This document shows, one piece after another, positions 18,953 through 30,396 of a stretch of DNA of 64,000 nucleotides (the first letter of the stretch is position 1; the number at the start of each line of letters is the position of its first letter). The stretch is from Lelliottia sp. JS-SCA-14. GTDB taxonomy: Bacteria; Pseudomonadota; Gammaproteobacteria; Enterobacterales; Enterobacteriaceae. The notes below the pieces were generated by a model. It did not search any database and was not told the origin of the DNA. It saw nothing but the letters and a program-made list of their open reading frames with translations. The stretch is from NCBI RefSeq assembly GCF_035593345.1, contig NZ_CP141606.1, positions 2,852,001 through 2,916,000 on the forward strand, in the 5' to 3' direction. Both the position numbers and the translations under genes were made by a program.

Positions 18953-19617
18953 GACATGGAAAAATATTCACCCTCGTTCTGATGCTGACGACAACAGCCT
19001 GTCATTCCAGCATCCCACCCTCTTCGGAAGAAGCAGGAGAAATGCCTTACGGAAAATGGGGTTTCGTTTTTTTCACACCTAAGGAACTGCCCGCTTTCGT
19101 CAATTATGTTGGCATTATCGACGAAAACAACATCCTCTATTCATTCAGAAATTTAGACAGTACAGATGAGGATGATGCAAGTGTTTCCTCGTGGGATAAA
19201 AGGTACATGCGTTTTGCAATGTTTAACAAAGCACTTCATCCCCCTGTAAACATGCTGTTTTGCTGGGATTCCATTATTGATAAACGCACCTATGAAACGA
19301 GAATTACTCTTCCTAAATCGGTGCGTACGCAAATGAGTGTGTCGACAGGGATAGATATATTCGGCGAAAAGGCATGGTACAGCACGATGTTATTTGGTCT
19401 GGCTCCTGAGGGTAAGGTCAGAATCTGGCTCCAAAATAGTGGTGGGGGTGACAATCTTCTCGTGCAACCAGAAAAAATAACTACATTGTCTGGAGATAAA
19501 CTGGATGGCTGTAAAGGTATTAGCCGCCTTGAGATGTCTTATACCATCCCTGATGGATACGACCAAAGCATCAAAAATTTCATCAAAGGCAAAACCTATC
19601 CGTACGGAAAATGGTAA
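18949..19617 (+). CDS. DUF2931-type lipoprotein, immunity to the Hcp-Tle1 effector
   Basis: A 222-residue predicted lipoprotein: signal MRHGKIFTLVLMLTTTAC with lipobox Cys18, then a soluble domain resembling DUF2931 (YGKWGFVFFTPKELPAFV near the N-terminus, GCKGISRLEMSYTIP near the end). DUF2931 lipoproteins regularly follow Tle1 phospholipase genes and protect the producer in the periplasm. The start overlaps the effector stop by 4 nt (ATGA), so the pair is translated together. The role is inferred from context and lipoprotein signal. Confidence 0.82.
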   Translation: MRHGKIFTLVLMLTTTACHSSIPPSSEEAGEMPYGKWGFVFFTPKELPAFVNYVGIIDENNILYSFRNLDSTDEDDASVSSWDKRYMRFAMFNKALHPPVNMLFCWDSIIDKRTYETRITLPKSVRTQMSVSTGIDIFGEKAWYSTMLFGLAPEGKVRIWLQNSGGGDNLLVQPEKITTLSGDKLDGCKGISRLEMSYTIPDGYDQSIKNFIKGKTYPYGKW

Positions 19618-19669
19618 GGTGAGATACAGCAGATTAGCGCGTATAAAACCTCTTATACGCGCTTAGCAT

Positions 19670-20641
19670 CTATCGCTTAGGGTACAACTCATTGCGCTTA
19701 TACGGCTCTGTCTCACCGGGCTTGCGCGTCTTAAGCAGCTTCAGGATCCAGGTGTACTGCTCGAGATGCGGACCCACGAAAATTTCGACCTCTTCGTTCA
19801 TCCGGCGCGCGATGGTGTTGTCGTCTGCTTCCAGCAGGTCGTCCATCGGCGGGCGCACTTCGATGGTCAGGCGATGGGTTTTGCCGTCGTAAACAGGGAA
19901 AAGTGGCACCACGCGTGCGCGACAGACTTTCATCAGACGGCCAATCGCGGGCAGTGTCGCTTTATAGGTGGCAAAGAAATCGACAAATTCGCTGTGCTCG
20001 GCCCCGTGATCCTGATCCGGCAGGTAATAGCCCCAGTAGCCTTCACGCACTGACTTGATGAACGGTTTGATCCCGTCGTTACGCGCATGCAGTCGGCCAC
20101 CGAACCGGCGGCGGACGGTGTTCCAGACGTAGTCGAAGATTTTGTTGCCCTGGTTGTGGAACATGGCCGCCATCTTCTGCCCCTGCGAGGCCATCAGCAT
20201 GGCCGGAATATCCACACCCCAGCCGTGCGGCACGAGGAAGATCACCTTTTCGTCGTTGCGACGCATCTCCTCAATAATCTCCAGCCCTTTCCAGTCCACG
20301 CGATCCTTAATCTTGTCCGGCCCGCGCAGCGCCAGCTCGCCCATCATCGCCATCGCCTGCGGCGCAGTGGTGAACATGGCGTCGATAATCGCTTCCCGCT
20401 CGGCGTCGCTTTTTTCCGGGAAACAGTAGAAGAGATTAATTTGCGCGCGACGGCGCGCGCTTTTGCCCACTCGGCCGGCGATCAGGCCGATTTTACCAAG
20501 GACCGGATCGCGCACGGAGGCAGGAAGCAGTGCGATGCCCGCAAACGCATAAACGCCCAGCCAGGCGCCCCAGTTGCGCGGATGGCGAAAAGATTTCTCA
20601 AACTCGGGAATGAATTCACTATTGTTTTTTTGGGTTTCCAT
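19670..20641 (-). CDS. lpxM: Lipid A myristoyl-acyltransferase
   Basis: A 323-residue LpxL/LpxM family late acyltransferase that adds the secondary myristoyl chain to Kdo2-lipid A at the inner membrane. One N-terminal membrane segment, then the HX4D/E catalytic motif in VPHGWGVDIPAML, and the conserved FHNQGNKIFDYVWN and LPDQDHG blocks. Length equals E. coli LpxM. Convergent with the T6SS immunity gene. Confidence 0.97.
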   Translation of the reverse strand: METQKNNSEFIPEFEKSFRHPRNWGAWLGVYAFAGIALLPASVRDPVLGKIGLIAGRVGKSARRRAQINLFYCFPEKSDAEREAIIDAMFTTAPQAMAMMGELALRGPDKIKDRVDWKGLEIIEEMRRNDEKVIFLVPHGWGVDIPAMLMASQGQKMAAMFHNQGNKIFDYVWNTVRRRFGGRLHARNDGIKPFIKSVREGYWGYYLPDQDHGAEHSEFVDFFATYKATLPAIGRLMKVCRARVVPLFPVYDGKTHRLTIEVRPPMDDLLEADDNTIARRMNEEVEIFVGPHLEQYTWILKLLKTRKPGETEPYKRNELYPKR

Positions 20642-20715
20642 GCGGGTTCCAGGGTCTGGTGAAGCTAAAAATAATCATCAGTTAGTGTAGCGAGGCAGGC
20701 TGCATCGCACAAAAG

Positions 20716-20746
20716 AAAAAGCCGGCGCATCTCTGCACCGGCTTTA
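20716..20746 (-). terminator. Terminator of mepM
   Basis: A stem AAAGCCGG/CCGGCTTT with inner GC pairs, followed on the minus strand by TTTTTCTTTT. It ends the minus-strand transcript of mepM upstream of the lpxM promoter region. Confidence 0.82.
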
Positions 20747-20759
20747 AGATAACGAAAGG

Positions 20760-22079
20760 TTAGTCGAAGCGCAGTTGCGGCATAACCTCTTTGACCTGAG
20801 CCAGATAATCGGTGCGATCTTTACCGGTCAGGCCTTCGGTGCGCGGCAGTTTCGCCGTCAGCGGGTTCACGGCCTGCTGGTTGATCCACACTTCATAGTG
20901 CAGGTGCGGGCCCGTAGAGCGGCCGGTGTTGCCCGACAGCGCGATACGGTCGCCACGTTTCACTTTCTGACCCGGCTGGACCAGCAGTTTGCGAAGGTGC
21001 ATGTAGCGGGTGGTGTAGGTGCGACCGTGACGAACGGCGACGTAGTACCCTGCCGCGCCGCTGCGTTTGGCGATAACCACTTCACCGTCACCGACAGAGA
21101 GCACTGGCGTGCCCTGCGGCATCGCGAAGTCAACGCCACGGTGCGGCGCCACGCGGCCGGTAACCGGGTTCAGACGACGCGGGTTAAAGTTGGATGAAAC
21201 GCGGAACTGTTTCGCTGTCGGGAAGCGCAGGAAGCCTTTCGCCAGGCCCGTACCGTTGCGGTCGTAGAACTTACCGTCTTCAGCGCGGATGGCGTAATAG
21301 TCTTTTCCTTCGGAGCGCAGACGCACGCCCATCAGCTGGCTCTGCTCGCGCTTGCCGTCCAGCATTTCGCGGGACATCAGGATCGAGAATTCATCGCCCT
21401 TTTTCAGTTTGCGGAAGTCCATCTGCCACTGCATGGCCTTGATAACTGAGCTGATTTCACCGCTCGTTAACCCGGCTTCGCGCGCGCTGGCGACAAAGCT
21501 ACCGCCCACGGTGCCTTTCAGTACATTGTTGACCCAGTCGCCCTGCTGCATTTCGCTGGTCATCTTGAAACCGTTTTCAGTACGATCGTAGGTACGGGTT
21601 TCGCGACGCGAGACTTCCCAGGTCAGACGCTGTAAATCGCCATCGCTGGTAAGTGTCCAGGAGAGTTGCTGACCAATTTTCAGGTTACGCAGATCTTTAT
21701 CGGATGCGGCGAGCTGGCTGATATCACCCATCTCAATACCGTACTGATTGAGCACGCTGCTCAGGGTATCGCCCGTAGAGACTACATACTCGTGGATGCC
21801 CGCTTCGTTCGCGGTTTTGTCATCCAGCTCATCCTGAGGAATGGCTTCGTCTTCCTGAGCGGCCTGATCGATAGGCTCACTGGCATCGGGCAGCAAGGAG
21901 CGGATTTCGCTCTTTTCCAGTTCGATGGTTTTAATGATGGGGGCTGAATGTGGGTGGTACACATAGGGCCGCCAGACGGCGACCGCTAATGTAAGAACTG
22001 TAAGGGACCCCAGCATTACGCGGTGGGGTCGAGGCAGATTATTAAATGCCAGGGCGACAGAGCGGGCTATCTGTTGCAC
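20760..22079 (-). CDS. mepM: Murein DD-endopeptidase MepM
   Basis: A 439-residue peptidoglycan hydrolase that cuts D-Ala-mDAP cross-links so that new strands can be inserted. An N-terminal membrane anchor (about residues 20-40), a LysM-type segment (HEYVVSTGDTLSSVLNQYG), then a C-terminal M23 metallopeptidase with zinc ligands in HRGVDFAMPQGTP and GPHLHYEVW. Only 15 nt separate it from znuA, so some co-transcription is likely. Confidence 0.97.
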   Translation of the reverse strand: MQQIARSVALAFNNLPRPHRVMLGSLTVLTLAVAVWRPYVYHPHSAPIIKTIELEKSEIRSLLPDASEPIDQAAQEDEAIPQDELDDKTANEAGIHEYVVSTGDTLSSVLNQYGIEMGDISQLAASDKDLRNLKIGQQLSWTLTSDGDLQRLTWEVSRRETRTYDRTENGFKMTSEMQQGDWVNNVLKGTVGGSFVASAREAGLTSGEISSVIKAMQWQMDFRKLKKGDEFSILMSREMLDGKREQSQLMGVRLRSEGKDYYAIRAEDGKFYDRNGTGLAKGFLRFPTAKQFRVSSNFNPRRLNPVTGRVAPHRGVDFAMPQGTPVLSVGDGEVVIAKRSGAAGYYVAVRHGRTYTTRYMHLRKLLVQPGQKVKRGDRIALSGNTGRSTGPHLHYEVWINQQAVNPLTAKLPRTEGLTGKDRTDYLAQVKEVMPQLRFD

Positions 22080-22094
22080 GTGTTCACTTCCTCG

Positions 22095-23039
22095 TTAATC
22101 TCCTTTCAGGCAGCTCGAATACTGGTTCGCCAATTGGCTGAGGAACTGCGAATAACTCGCCTTGCTCAGCTGAATATTGGTTCCAAGCGGGTCCAGGGTC
22201 CCCATGCGCACGGACGTTCCCCTGGCCACGGCTTCAACGACCGCTGGCCTGAACTGTGGCTCAGCAAAAACGCATGTCGCTTTTTGCTCAACCAACTGTG
22301 TTCTGATTTCATGTAAACGCTGCGCACCAGGCTGAATTTCCGGGTTGACGGTAAAGTGACCCAGCGGGGTCAGGCCGTAGTGTTTTTCGTAGTAGCCATA
22401 GGCATCATGAAAAACGAAATACCCTTTTCCTTTCAACGGTGCGAGCTCGTTACCCACCTGCTTATCGGTTGCGGCTAATTGTGCCTCAAAATCCTTCAGG
22501 TTGGCGTCTAGTTTGGCTCGACTTTGCGGCATAAGTTCCACTAATTTGTCATGGATTGCAACCGCTGAGAGCCGCGCTATCTCTGGGGAGAGCCAAAGAT
22601 GCATGTTGTACTCGCCGTGATGGTGATGGTCGTCACCTTTTTCGCCATCGGCGTGATCATGGTCGTGATCGCCATCGTCGTCGTCAGCCCCTTTCATGAG
22701 CAGCGGTTTCACGCCGGAAAGCTCGGCGATGGTCACCTGTTTTTGCGGCGGAACTTTGCTTGCGGACTTTTGCATGAAGGCTTCCATCTCTGGACCAATC
22801 CAGACCACTAAGTCCGCGTTCTGTAAGCGTTTTACATCGGATGGGCGCAGAGAATAATCATGCTCGGAGGCACCGTCAGGCAGTAAAACCTGGGTTTTTG
22901 TCACGCCATCAGCGATGGCCGAAGCGATGAATCCCAGTGGTTTAAGCGAAGCGACAACGGCGGCGTTAACATCTTGTGCTGCTGAACCCCAAAGGCCAGC
23001 GGATAATGCTGCGAAAAGAAGCGTATTTTTATGTAACAT
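22095..23039 (-). CDS. znuA: Zinc ABC transporter substrate-binding protein
   Basis: A 314-residue periplasmic zinc receptor. Signal peptide ends DVNAA; mature part starts [17 protein letters not shown]. Zinc ligands lie in [24 protein letters not shown] and [11 protein letters not shown] charged His/Asp-rich loop (about residues 118-143, with HDHDHAD and HHHHGEY) is the family's zinc-collecting loop. Divergent from znuCB with a shared Zur box. Confidence 0.97.
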   Translation of the reverse strand: MLHKNTLLFAALSAGLWGSAAQDVNAAVVASLKPLGFIASAIADGVTKTQVLLPDGASEHDYSLRPSDVKRLQNADLVVWIGPEMEAFMQKSASKVPPQKQVTIAELSGVKPLLMKGADDDDGDHDHDHADGEKGDDHHHHGEYNMHLWLSPEIARLSAVAIHDKLVELMPQSRAKLDANLKDFEAQLAATDKQVGNELAPLKGKGYFVFHDAYGYYEKHYGLTPLGHFTVNPEIQPGAQRLHEIRTQLVEQKATCVFAEPQFRPAVVEAVARGTSVRMGTLDPLGTNIQLSKASYSQFLSQLANQYSSCLKGD

Positions 23040-23068
23040 AATGCAACTTATGATCGTAATGAATGCGT

Positions 23069-23091
23069 GGAATGTGATATTATAACATTCG
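23069..23091. promoter_or_regulatory. Zur operator between znuA and znuC
   Basis: A near-perfect palindrome with core AATGTGATATTATAACATT fits the enterobacterial Zur box. It lies in the 77-bp divergent gap, placed to repress both znuA and znuCB when zinc is sufficient. Confidence 0.88.
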
Positions 23092-23116
23092 TTGACTTCT
23101 GCAAGCTTAAATTGAC

Positions 23117-23872
23117 ATGACGAATTTAGTTTCTCTCGAAAATATCTCGGTTTCTTTTGGTCAGCGCCGCGTCCTCTCTGACGTATCGCTGGACCTCAAA
23201 CCCGGCAAAATTTTAACTTTGCTCGGCCCAAACGGCGCGGGCAAATCGACGCTGGTGCGCGTGGTTCTCGGGCTGGTAGCACCTGATTCCGGCGTCATCA
23301 AGCGCGACGAAAAGCTGCGAATCGGCTACGTCCCACAAAAAATTCATCTCGACGCCACCCTGCCCTTAACGGTGGGTCGTTTTCTGCGACTGCGTCCTGG
23401 CACCCGCAAAGACGATATCCTTCCCGCGCTGAAGCGCGTTCAGGCCGGGCATCTGGTCGAAGCGCCGATGCAGAAACTCTCCGGCGGTGAAACCCAGCGC
23501 GTTCTGCTGGCGCGCGCCTTGCTGAGCAAGCCGCAGCTGCTGGTACTCGACGAGCCAACCCAGGGCGTTGACGTCAACGGCCAGGTCGCCCTGTACGACC
23601 TGATCGATCAGCTGCGCCGCGAGCTGGACTGCGCCGTTCTGATGGTATCGCACGACTTGCACCTGGTGATGGCGAAGACCGACGAAGTGCTGTGCCTGAA
23701 TCACCACATCTGCTGCTCCGGCACGCCGGAAGTGGTGTCGATGCATCCTGAATTTATCTCCATGTTTGGCTCTCGCGGGGCTGAACAGTTGGGGATTTAT
23801 CGCCACAACCATAATCATCGCCATGATTTACAGGGACGGATTGTCCTGCGTCGAGGAAATGGACACTCATGA
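23117..23872 (+). CDS. znuC: Zinc ABC transporter ATPase
   Basis: A 251-residue ABC ATPase: Walker [10 protein letters not shown], signature [15 protein letters not shown], Walker [13 protein letters not shown], and switch His in VSHDLHLV. The C-terminus is His-rich ([11 protein letters not shown]), usual for ZnuC. Overlaps znuB by 4 nt. It energises zinc import with ZnuA and ZnuB. Confidence 0.97.
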   Translation: MTNLVSLENISVSFGQRRVLSDVSLDLKPGKILTLLGPNGAGKSTLVRVVLGLVAPDSGVIKRDEKLRIGYVPQKIHLDATLPLTVGRFLRLRPGTRKDDILPALKRVQAGHLVEAPMQKLSGGETQRVLLARALLSKPQLLVLDEPTQGVDVNGQVALYDLIDQLRRELDCAVLMVSHDLHLVMAKTDEVLCLNHHICCSGTPEVVSMHPEFISMFGSRGAEQLGIYRHNHNHRHDLQGRIVLRRGNGHS

Positions 23873-24654
23873 TTGAATTGTTATTACCCGGCTGGTTAGC
23901 CGGGGTGATGCTCGCCTGTGCCGCGGGTCCGCTGGGCTCTTTTGTCGTCTGGCGCCGGATGTCCTATTTTGGCGATACTCTGGCCCATGCCTCATTGCTG
24001 GGCGTGGCCTTTGGCCTGCTGCTGGATGTGAATCCGTTCTACGCGGTCATCGCCGTGACGCTGCTGCTTGCCGCCGGTCTGGTGTGGCTGGAGAAGCGCC
24101 CTCACCTCGCGGTGGATACATTGCTGGGCATTATGGCCCACAGTGCGCTGTCGCTCGGTCTGGTGGTGGTGAGCCTGATGTCGAACATTCGCGTCGATTT
24201 AATGGCGTATCTGTTTGGCGACCTGCTGGCGGTGACGCCAGAAGATCTGATCTCTATCGCCATTGGCGTGGCGATCGTGCTCGGGATTTTGCTGTGGCAA
24301 TGGCGCAATCTGCTGGCGATGACCGTCAGTGCTGATTTGGCCTTTGTGGATGGCGTTAAACTGCAGCGCGTGAAGCTGCTGCTGATGCTGGTGACCGCAT
24401 TGACGATTGGGGTGGCGATGAAGTTTGTCGGCGCGCTGATTATTACGTCGCTGCTGATTATCCCGGCCGCAACCGCGCGTCGTTTCGCCCGTACGCCGGA
24501 GCAGATGGCGGGTGTGGCGGTGATTGTCGGCATCATTGCCGTGACCGGTGGATTAACCTTCTCGGCGTTTTACGACACGCCAGCCGGCCCGTCAGTTGTC
24601 CTGTGCGCTGCGCTGATGTTTATCTTCAGTATGATGAAGAAACCCGCGAGCTAA
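23869..24654 (+). CDS. znuB: Zinc ABC transporter permease
   Basis: A 261-residue inner-membrane permease of the ABC-3 family with about seven or eight hydrophobic segments, starting [20 protein letters not shown] and including the family block [19 protein letters not shown]. Start overlaps the znuC stop (ATGA). A REP/T-tract terminator follows. Confidence 0.97.
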   Translation: MIELLLPGWLAGVMLACAAGPLGSFVVWRRMSYFGDTLAHASLLGVAFGLLLDVNPFYAVIAVTLLLAAGLVWLEKRPHLAVDTLLGIMAHSALSLGLVVVSLMSNIRVDLMAYLFGDLLAVTPEDLISIAIGVAIVLGILLWQWRNLLAMTVSADLAFVDGVKLQRVKLLLMLVTALTIGVAMKFVGALIITSLLIIPAATARRFARTPEQMAGVAVIVGIIAVTGGLTFSAFYDTPAGPSVVLCAALMFIFSMMKKPAS

Positions 24655-24699
24655 CTCTTTTCCCCGGTGGCGCTGCGCGTACCGGGCGACATGTTTCAT

Positions 24700-24733
24700 T
24701 GTAGGCCGGATAAGGCGTCAGCCGCCATCCGGC
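24700..24733. repeat. REP element acting as znuCB terminator
   Basis: TGTAGGCCGGATAAGG and GCCGCCATCCGGC form a REP palindrome, followed on the plus strand by seven or more T residues, so it may also terminate znuCB before the convergent ruvB. Confidence 0.85.
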
Positions 24734-24750
24734 TTTTTTTCGGCTGCGAA

Positions 24751-25764
<1,014 letters not shown>

Positions 25765-25772
25765 CTACTACC

Positions 25773-26384
25773 TCACAATGCCGCGCGGAGCGCTTCACGA
25801 ATCAGGGTTTCACTGCTGGCATCCGGTTTAGCGATTTTGCTCACCATCCGGCTGGCTTCCTGTGGTTTATAGCCCAGCGCCACCAGCGCAGCCACCGCTT
25901 CTTGCTCTGCGTCGTCATCCGTCGGACCGTTCGGCGAGGTCAGCACCAGATCGGACGCCGGTGTGAACAGGTCGCCATGAAGACCTTTGAAGCGGTCTTT
26001 CATTTCGACAATCAGGCGCTCAGCGGTTTTTTTGCCGATGCCCGGGAGTTTGATAAGCGCAGCGGGATCTTCACGCTCAACGGCATTCACAAACTGCTGC
26101 GCCGACATGCCGGACAAAATTGCCAGCGCCAGCTTAGGCCCGACGCCGTTGGTTTTAATCAGCTCGCGGAACAGCATGCGTTCCTGCTTGTTATTGAAGC
26201 CATACAGAAGCTGGGCATCTTCACGCACCACGAACTGGGTGAAAACAATCGCCTCTTTACCCGACTCCGGAAGTTCATAGAAACAGGTCATCGGCATATG
26301 GACTTCATACCCCACGCCTCCCGCTTCCAGCAGAACTAACGGGGGTTGTTTTTCAATGATGATGCCTCTGAGTCTGCCAATCAC
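25773..26384 (-). CDS. ruvA: Holliday junction DNA-binding protein RuvA
   Basis: A 203-residue RuvA that binds four-way junctions as a tetramer and loads RuvB. N-terminal OB-fold ([20 protein letters not shown]), two helix-hairpin-helix motifs ([15 protein letters not shown] and [16 protein letters not shown]), and the C-terminal RuvB-binding domain. First gene of ruvAB. Confidence 0.98.
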   Translation of the reverse strand: MIGRLRGIIIEKQPPLVLLEAGGVGYEVHMPMTCFYELPESGKEAIVFTQFVVREDAQLLYGFNNKQERMLFRELIKTNGVGPKLALAILSGMSAQQFVNAVEREDPAALIKLPGIGKKTAERLIVEMKDRFKGLHGDLFTPASDLVLTSPNGPTDDDAEQEAVAALVALGYKPQEASRMVSKIAKPDASSETLIREALRAAL

Positions 26385-26434
26385 ATGATGCTCCTGCGTG
26401 AGATGCGAAATTAACTTCCGTCATCATAAAAAAA

Positions 26435-26454
26435 GGCTGGATGTTTATCCAGCC
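26435..26454. promoter_or_regulatory. LexA (SOS) box of ruvAB overlapping the ruvC terminator
   Basis: GGCTGGATGTTTATCCAGCC has the LexA CTG-N10-CAG form and lies 51 bp upstream of ruvA, corresponding to the known SOS box of E. coli ruvAB. Read on the minus strand the same palindrome is followed by seven T residues and so is also the rho-independent terminator of ruvC, which ends at 26465. Confidence 0.82.
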
Positions 26455-26464
26455 TGATTTGTGA

Positions 26465-26986
26465 TTATCGTAACCGGCCTCGCGCCAGATTGAGCCTCGA
26501 ATCGCTCATTTGCATGGCGTTTTGGCTCACATGGCAATGGGTTATCGCAATCGCCAGCGCATCGGCGGCATCCGCCTGCGGGTTGGCCGGGAGTTTAAGC
26601 AAGGTCCGCACCATGTGCTGGACCTGGACTTTGTCTGCCCCGCCGTTGCCCACCACCGTCTGCTTGACCTGACGCGCCGCGTATTCAAACACCGGCAAAT
26701 CCTGGTTGACCGCCGCGACAATCGCCACGCCGCGCGCCTGGCCCAGCTTTAACGCCGAGTCGGCATTTTTCGCCATAAAGACCTGCTCAATGGCAAAAAA
26801 GTCGGGCTGAAACTGGGTGATGATTTCCGACACGCCTGCGTAAATGAGCTTCAGACGCGACGGTAAATCATCGACTTTGGTGCGAATACAGCCGCTGCCG
26901 AGGTAGGTCAGCTGGCGACCCACCTGGCGGATAACGCCGTAACCGGTAATGCGCGAGCCGGGGTCAATCCCGAGAATAATCGACAT
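26465..26986 (-). CDS. ruvC: Holliday junction resolvase RuvC
   Basis: A 173-residue RNase H-like endonuclease. Catalytic acidic residues are visible in [26 protein letters not shown] and [13 protein letters not shown]. An in-frame GTG precedes the ATG, but the ATG at 26986 has GGAG at 7-nt spacing and gives the E. coli length. It follows yebC. Confidence 0.97.
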   Translation of the reverse strand: MSIILGIDPGSRITGYGVIRQVGRQLTYLGSGCIRTKVDDLPSRLKLIYAGVSEIITQFQPDFFAIEQVFMAKNADSALKLGQARGVAIVAAVNQDLPVFEYAARQVKQTVVGNGGADKVQVQHMVRTLLKLPANPQADAADALAIAITHCHVSQNAMQMSDSRLNLARGRLR

Positions 26987-27020
26987 CACGCGTCTCCGGT
27001 TAGAGGTTCAATGACTCTCA

Positions 27021-27761
27021 TTAGAGAGTCGCGGCGACCTCATCAGAGATCTCACCGTTATGATAAACTTCCTGCACGTCATCGCAGTCTTCGAGCATGT
27101 CGATCAGACGCAGCAGTTTTGGCGCGGTTTCCGCATCCATATCGGCTTTGGTCGATGGGATCATCGACACTTCAGCGTTGTCTGCTTTGAGACCTGCCGC
27201 TTCCAGCGCATCACGCACCGCGCCCATCTCTTCCCAGGCGGTGTAAACGTCAATCGCGCCGTCGTCGAAGGTCACCACGTCTTCAGCGCCCGCTTCCAGC
27301 GCCGCTTCCATGATCACATCTTCATCGCCTTTCTCGAAGGAGATCACGCCTTTTTTGCTGAACAGGTAAGCCACGGAACCGTCGGTGCCCAGGTTGCCAC
27401 CGGTTTTGGTGAACGCATGGCGCACTTCGGCAACGGTACGGTTACGGTTGTCGGACAGACACTCAACCATGACCGCTGTACCGCCAGGACCGTAACCTTC
27501 ATAAATGATGGTTTCCATGTTCGCGTCGTCATCGCCGCCCACGCCACGTGCAATCGCACGGTTCAGGGTGTCACGCGTCATGTTATTAGACAGTGCTTTA
27601 TCAATCGCTGCGCGCAGACGTGGGTTAGAACCCGCATCGCCGCCGCCCAGACGGGCTGCCGTCACCAGCTCACGAATGATTTTGGTAAAGATCTTACCGC
27701 GTTTGGCATCCTGTGCTGCTTTGCGATGCTTCGTGTTGGCCCACTTACTATGACCTGCCAT
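27021..27761 (-). CDS. yebC: YebC family protein
   Basis: A 246-residue YebC/TACO1 family protein starting [20 protein letters not shown], with three domains and the conserved [17 protein letters not shown] block. Family members bind DNA as regulators or help ribosomes at proline stretches; which applies to this copy is not visible. Upstream neighbour of ruvC as in E. coli. Confidence 0.95.
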   Translation of the reverse strand: MAGHSKWANTKHRKAAQDAKRGKIFTKIIRELVTAARLGGGDAGSNPRLRAAIDKALSNNMTRDTLNRAIARGVGGDDDANMETIIYEGYGPGGTAVMVECLSDNRNRTVAEVRHAFTKTGGNLGTDGSVAYLFSKKGVISFEKGDEDVIMEAALEAGAEDVVTFDDGAIDVYTAWEEMGAVRDALEAAGLKADNAEVSMIPSTKADMDAETAPKLLRLIDMLEDCDDVQEVYHNGEISDEVAATL

Positions 27762-27775
27762 AAAAAGTTCTCCAT

Positions 27776-27896
27776 TTCCCGTCGCCTTTCAGCCCTCAGG
27801 TGCGTTGGCTGCGCCCGCTCGCACCCATCACTTACTGAAGTAAGCTCAGGGTGACTCTCGGTCTTGCCGCCTTCCTGAGAACTGAAATTCTTGGGA
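27776..27896. repeat. ERIC (IRU) element between yebC and nudB
   Basis: The segment contains GTGCGTTGGCTGCGCCCGCT, then ACCCATCACTTAC and GTAAGCTCAGGGTGA, which align with the reverse complement of the ERIC consensus core. Nearly the whole 138-bp gap between nudB and yebC is this element, so it would be transcribed in the nudB-yebC message. Confidence 0.8.
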
Positions 27897-27899
27897 AAA

Positions 27900-28343
27900 C
27901 TAATTAACGTTAATTACAAATTCTTCAATCGCCTGCCGGTTGCTCCACGACTTGGTTAAGGTGGCCGCTTCGGCCGCCTCAACCCAGCGGTAGGTCAGAT
28001 GTTCGGTGAACACGATCTGCCGTTCATGGGGAAGCGCAAGACAGAACCACGATTCTTTATTGCGCTTGATTCCCGGAGCATAGCGATGACGTAAATGGCT
28101 AAAAATTTCAAACTCCACCGTGCGCTGACAGTCCTTCAGGGTCAGTTGCTCCTGAGCAACATTAATGGTGACCTCTTCATTTACTTCACGCGCGGCGGCC
28201 TGCGACGCGGTTTCGCCCTCTTCCAGGCTGCCGGTAACCGACTGCCAGAAATCGGGATCGTCGCGCCGCTGCAACATCAGCACCCGCTTCGTATCTTCTG
28301 CATAGATGACCACCAGAACAGAAACGGGAAGCTTATATGACAT
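27900..28343 (-). CDS. nudB: Dihydroneopterin triphosphate pyrophosphohydrolase
   Basis: A 147-residue Nudix hydrolase removing pyrophosphate from dihydroneopterin triphosphate in folate synthesis. The Nudix box GSLEEGETASQAAAREVNEE is complete (about residues 38-57). It starts 1 nt after the aspS stop and is probably co-transcribed with aspS. Confidence 0.95.
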   Translation of the reverse strand: MSYKLPVSVLVVIYAEDTKRVLMLQRRDDPDFWQSVTGSLEEGETASQAAAREVNEEVTINVAQEQLTLKDCQRTVEFEIFSHLRHRYAPGIKRNKESWFCLALPHERQIVFTEHLTYRWVEAAEAATLTKSWSNRQAIEEFVINVN

Positions 28344-28344
28344 G

Positions 28345-30132
28345 CTAGTCGTTCGCCTCTAACTCACCTTTATCTTTCGGCTTAACCTGAATGCCCAACT
28401 CAGCCAGAGAGGCCGGGTTAGCAAAGCTTGGCGCTTCGGTCATCAGACACGCAGCGGCGGTGGTTTTCGGGAAGGCAATCACATCACGAATGTTATCCGT
28501 GCCGGTCAGCAGCATGGTCAGACGATCCAGACCAAACGCCAGGCCCGCGTGCGGAGGCGTGCCGTATTTCAGGGCATCCAGCAGGAAGCCGAACTTCTCG
28601 CGCTGCTCTTGCTCGTTAATGCCCAGAATGCCGAACACGGTCTGCTGCATTTCGCCGCTGTGGATACGCACGGAACCGCCGCCTACTTCATAACCGTTAA
28701 TCACCATATCGTAGGCGTTCGCAACCGCCTCTTCCGGTGCAGCTTTCAGTTCGCTCGCGGTCATGTCTTTCGGTGCGGTGAACGGGTGGTGCATCGCCGT
28801 CAGGCCGCCTTCACCGTCATCTTCAAACATTGGGAAGTCGATCACCCACAGCGGAGCCCATTTGGCTTCGTCAGTCAGGTTCAGGTCTTTACCCAGTTTG
28901 AGGCGCAGAGCGCCCAGCGCATCGGCAACCACTTTCTTGTTGTCTGCGCCGAAGAAGATCATGTCGCCGTCCTGTGCGCCGGTGCGCTCAAGGATCGCTT
29001 CCACGATGTCTGCGTTCAGGAATTTCGCCACCGGGCTGGTGATGCCTTCGATGCCTTTCGCACGTTCGGTGACTTTAATATAAGCCAGGCCTTTCGCGCC
29101 GTAGATTTTGACGAAATTGCCGTAGTCATCAATTTGTTTACGGCTCAGTTGCGCACCGCCTGGTACGCGCAGAGCAGCCACACGACCTTTCGCATCGTTA
29201 GCCGGGCCGGAGAAGACCGCAAACTCAACCGCTTTCAGCAGGTCAGCAACGTCCACCAGTTCCATCGGGTTACGCAGGTCTGGTTTGTCAGAGCCGTAAC
29301 GACGTTCTGCTTCGGCGAAGGTCATGATCGGGAAATCGCCCAGATCCACACCCTTCACGTCCTGCCACAGGCCGCGCACCAGCGCTTCCATGATTTCGCG
29401 CACCTGAGGTGCGGTCATGAAGGAGGTCTCGACGTCGATTTGGGTGAATTCAGGCTGACGGTCAGCGCGCAGGTCTTCGTCACGGAAGCATTTCACGATC
29501 TGATAGTAGCGGTCGAAACCGGACATCATCAGCAGCTGTTTGAACAACTGAGGAGACTGCGGCAGCGCGTAGAACTTGCCTTTATGCACACGAGACGGGA
29601 CCAGGTAATCGCGCGCGCCTTCCGGCGTGGCTTTGGTCAGCATCGGGGTTTCGATATCGAGGAAACCGTGGTCGTCCATGAAACGACGCACCAGGCTTGT
29701 GATCTTCGCGCGGGTTTTCAGGCGCTGAGCCATTTCCGGGCGACGCAGATCCAGATAGCGATATTTCAGACGCGCTTCTTCGGTGTTGACGTGGTTGGAG
29801 TCAAGCGGCAGCGATTCTGAACGGTTGATGATAGTCAGGTCGGACGCCAGCACTTCGATGGCACCCGTCGCCATGTCGGCGTTGATATTTTTTTCGTCAC
29901 GCGCACGCACGGTGCCGGTGACCTGGATGCAGAACTCATTACGCAGTTCGGAGGCCAGTTTTAACGCGTCCGCACGATCCGGATCGAAGAACACCTGCAC
30001 GATGCCTTCACGGTCACGCAAATCGATGAAGATAAGGCTACCGAGATCACGACGACGGTTGACCCAACCACACAGGGTCACCTGCTGTCCAACGTGGGAC
30101 TGACGCAACTGCCCGCAATATTCTGTACGCAT
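28345..30132 (-). CDS. aspS: Aspartyl-tRNA synthetase
   Basis: A 595-residue class IIb synthetase: N-terminal OB-fold anticodon domain ([20 protein letters not shown]), class II motif 2 [20 protein letters not shown], the bacterial insertion domain in the middle, and motif 3 [13 protein letters not shown] near the end. Length is close to E. coli AspRS (590). Divergent from yecD. Confidence 0.98.
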   Translation of the reverse strand: MRTEYCGQLRQSHVGQQVTLCGWVNRRRDLGSLIFIDLRDREGIVQVFFDPDRADALKLASELRNEFCIQVTGTVRARDEKNINADMATGAIEVLASDLTIINRSESLPLDSNHVNTEEARLKYRYLDLRRPEMAQRLKTRAKITSLVRRFMDDHGFLDIETPMLTKATPEGARDYLVPSRVHKGKFYALPQSPQLFKQLLMMSGFDRYYQIVKCFRDEDLRADRQPEFTQIDVETSFMTAPQVREIMEALVRGLWQDVKGVDLGDFPIMTFAEAERRYGSDKPDLRNPMELVDVADLLKAVEFAVFSGPANDAKGRVAALRVPGGAQLSRKQIDDYGNFVKIYGAKGLAYIKVTERAKGIEGITSPVAKFLNADIVEAILERTGAQDGDMIFFGADNKKVVADALGALRLKLGKDLNLTDEAKWAPLWVIDFPMFEDDGEGGLTAMHHPFTAPKDMTASELKAAPEEAVANAYDMVINGYEVGGGSVRIHSGEMQQTVFGILGINEQEQREKFGFLLDALKYGTPPHAGLAFGLDRLTMLLTGTDNIRDVIAFPKTTAAACLMTEAPSFANPASLAELGIQVKPKDKGELEAND

Positions 30133-30396
30133 GAGATATCCCTTAATTTAGCCGCAGGCTAAATGTCGCCTGAGTTACAGGCTACTATGTCGCAGCTTTC
30201 TGTATGTCACAACTGGATGAAAAAAGGCGGCTATTATACTGGAAATTCCGCCGTACGATAAGAGAGAAGCTTGCCAGACGCGCGATTGCTGCGCTCTTAT
30301 TGCGCATTCTCACAAAAATTAACAAAATTATCCGATCTTACTTACCCTGTATCATCGTAAGGTGTGACGGACGCTAATCTTTTGACTGGAGTAATG

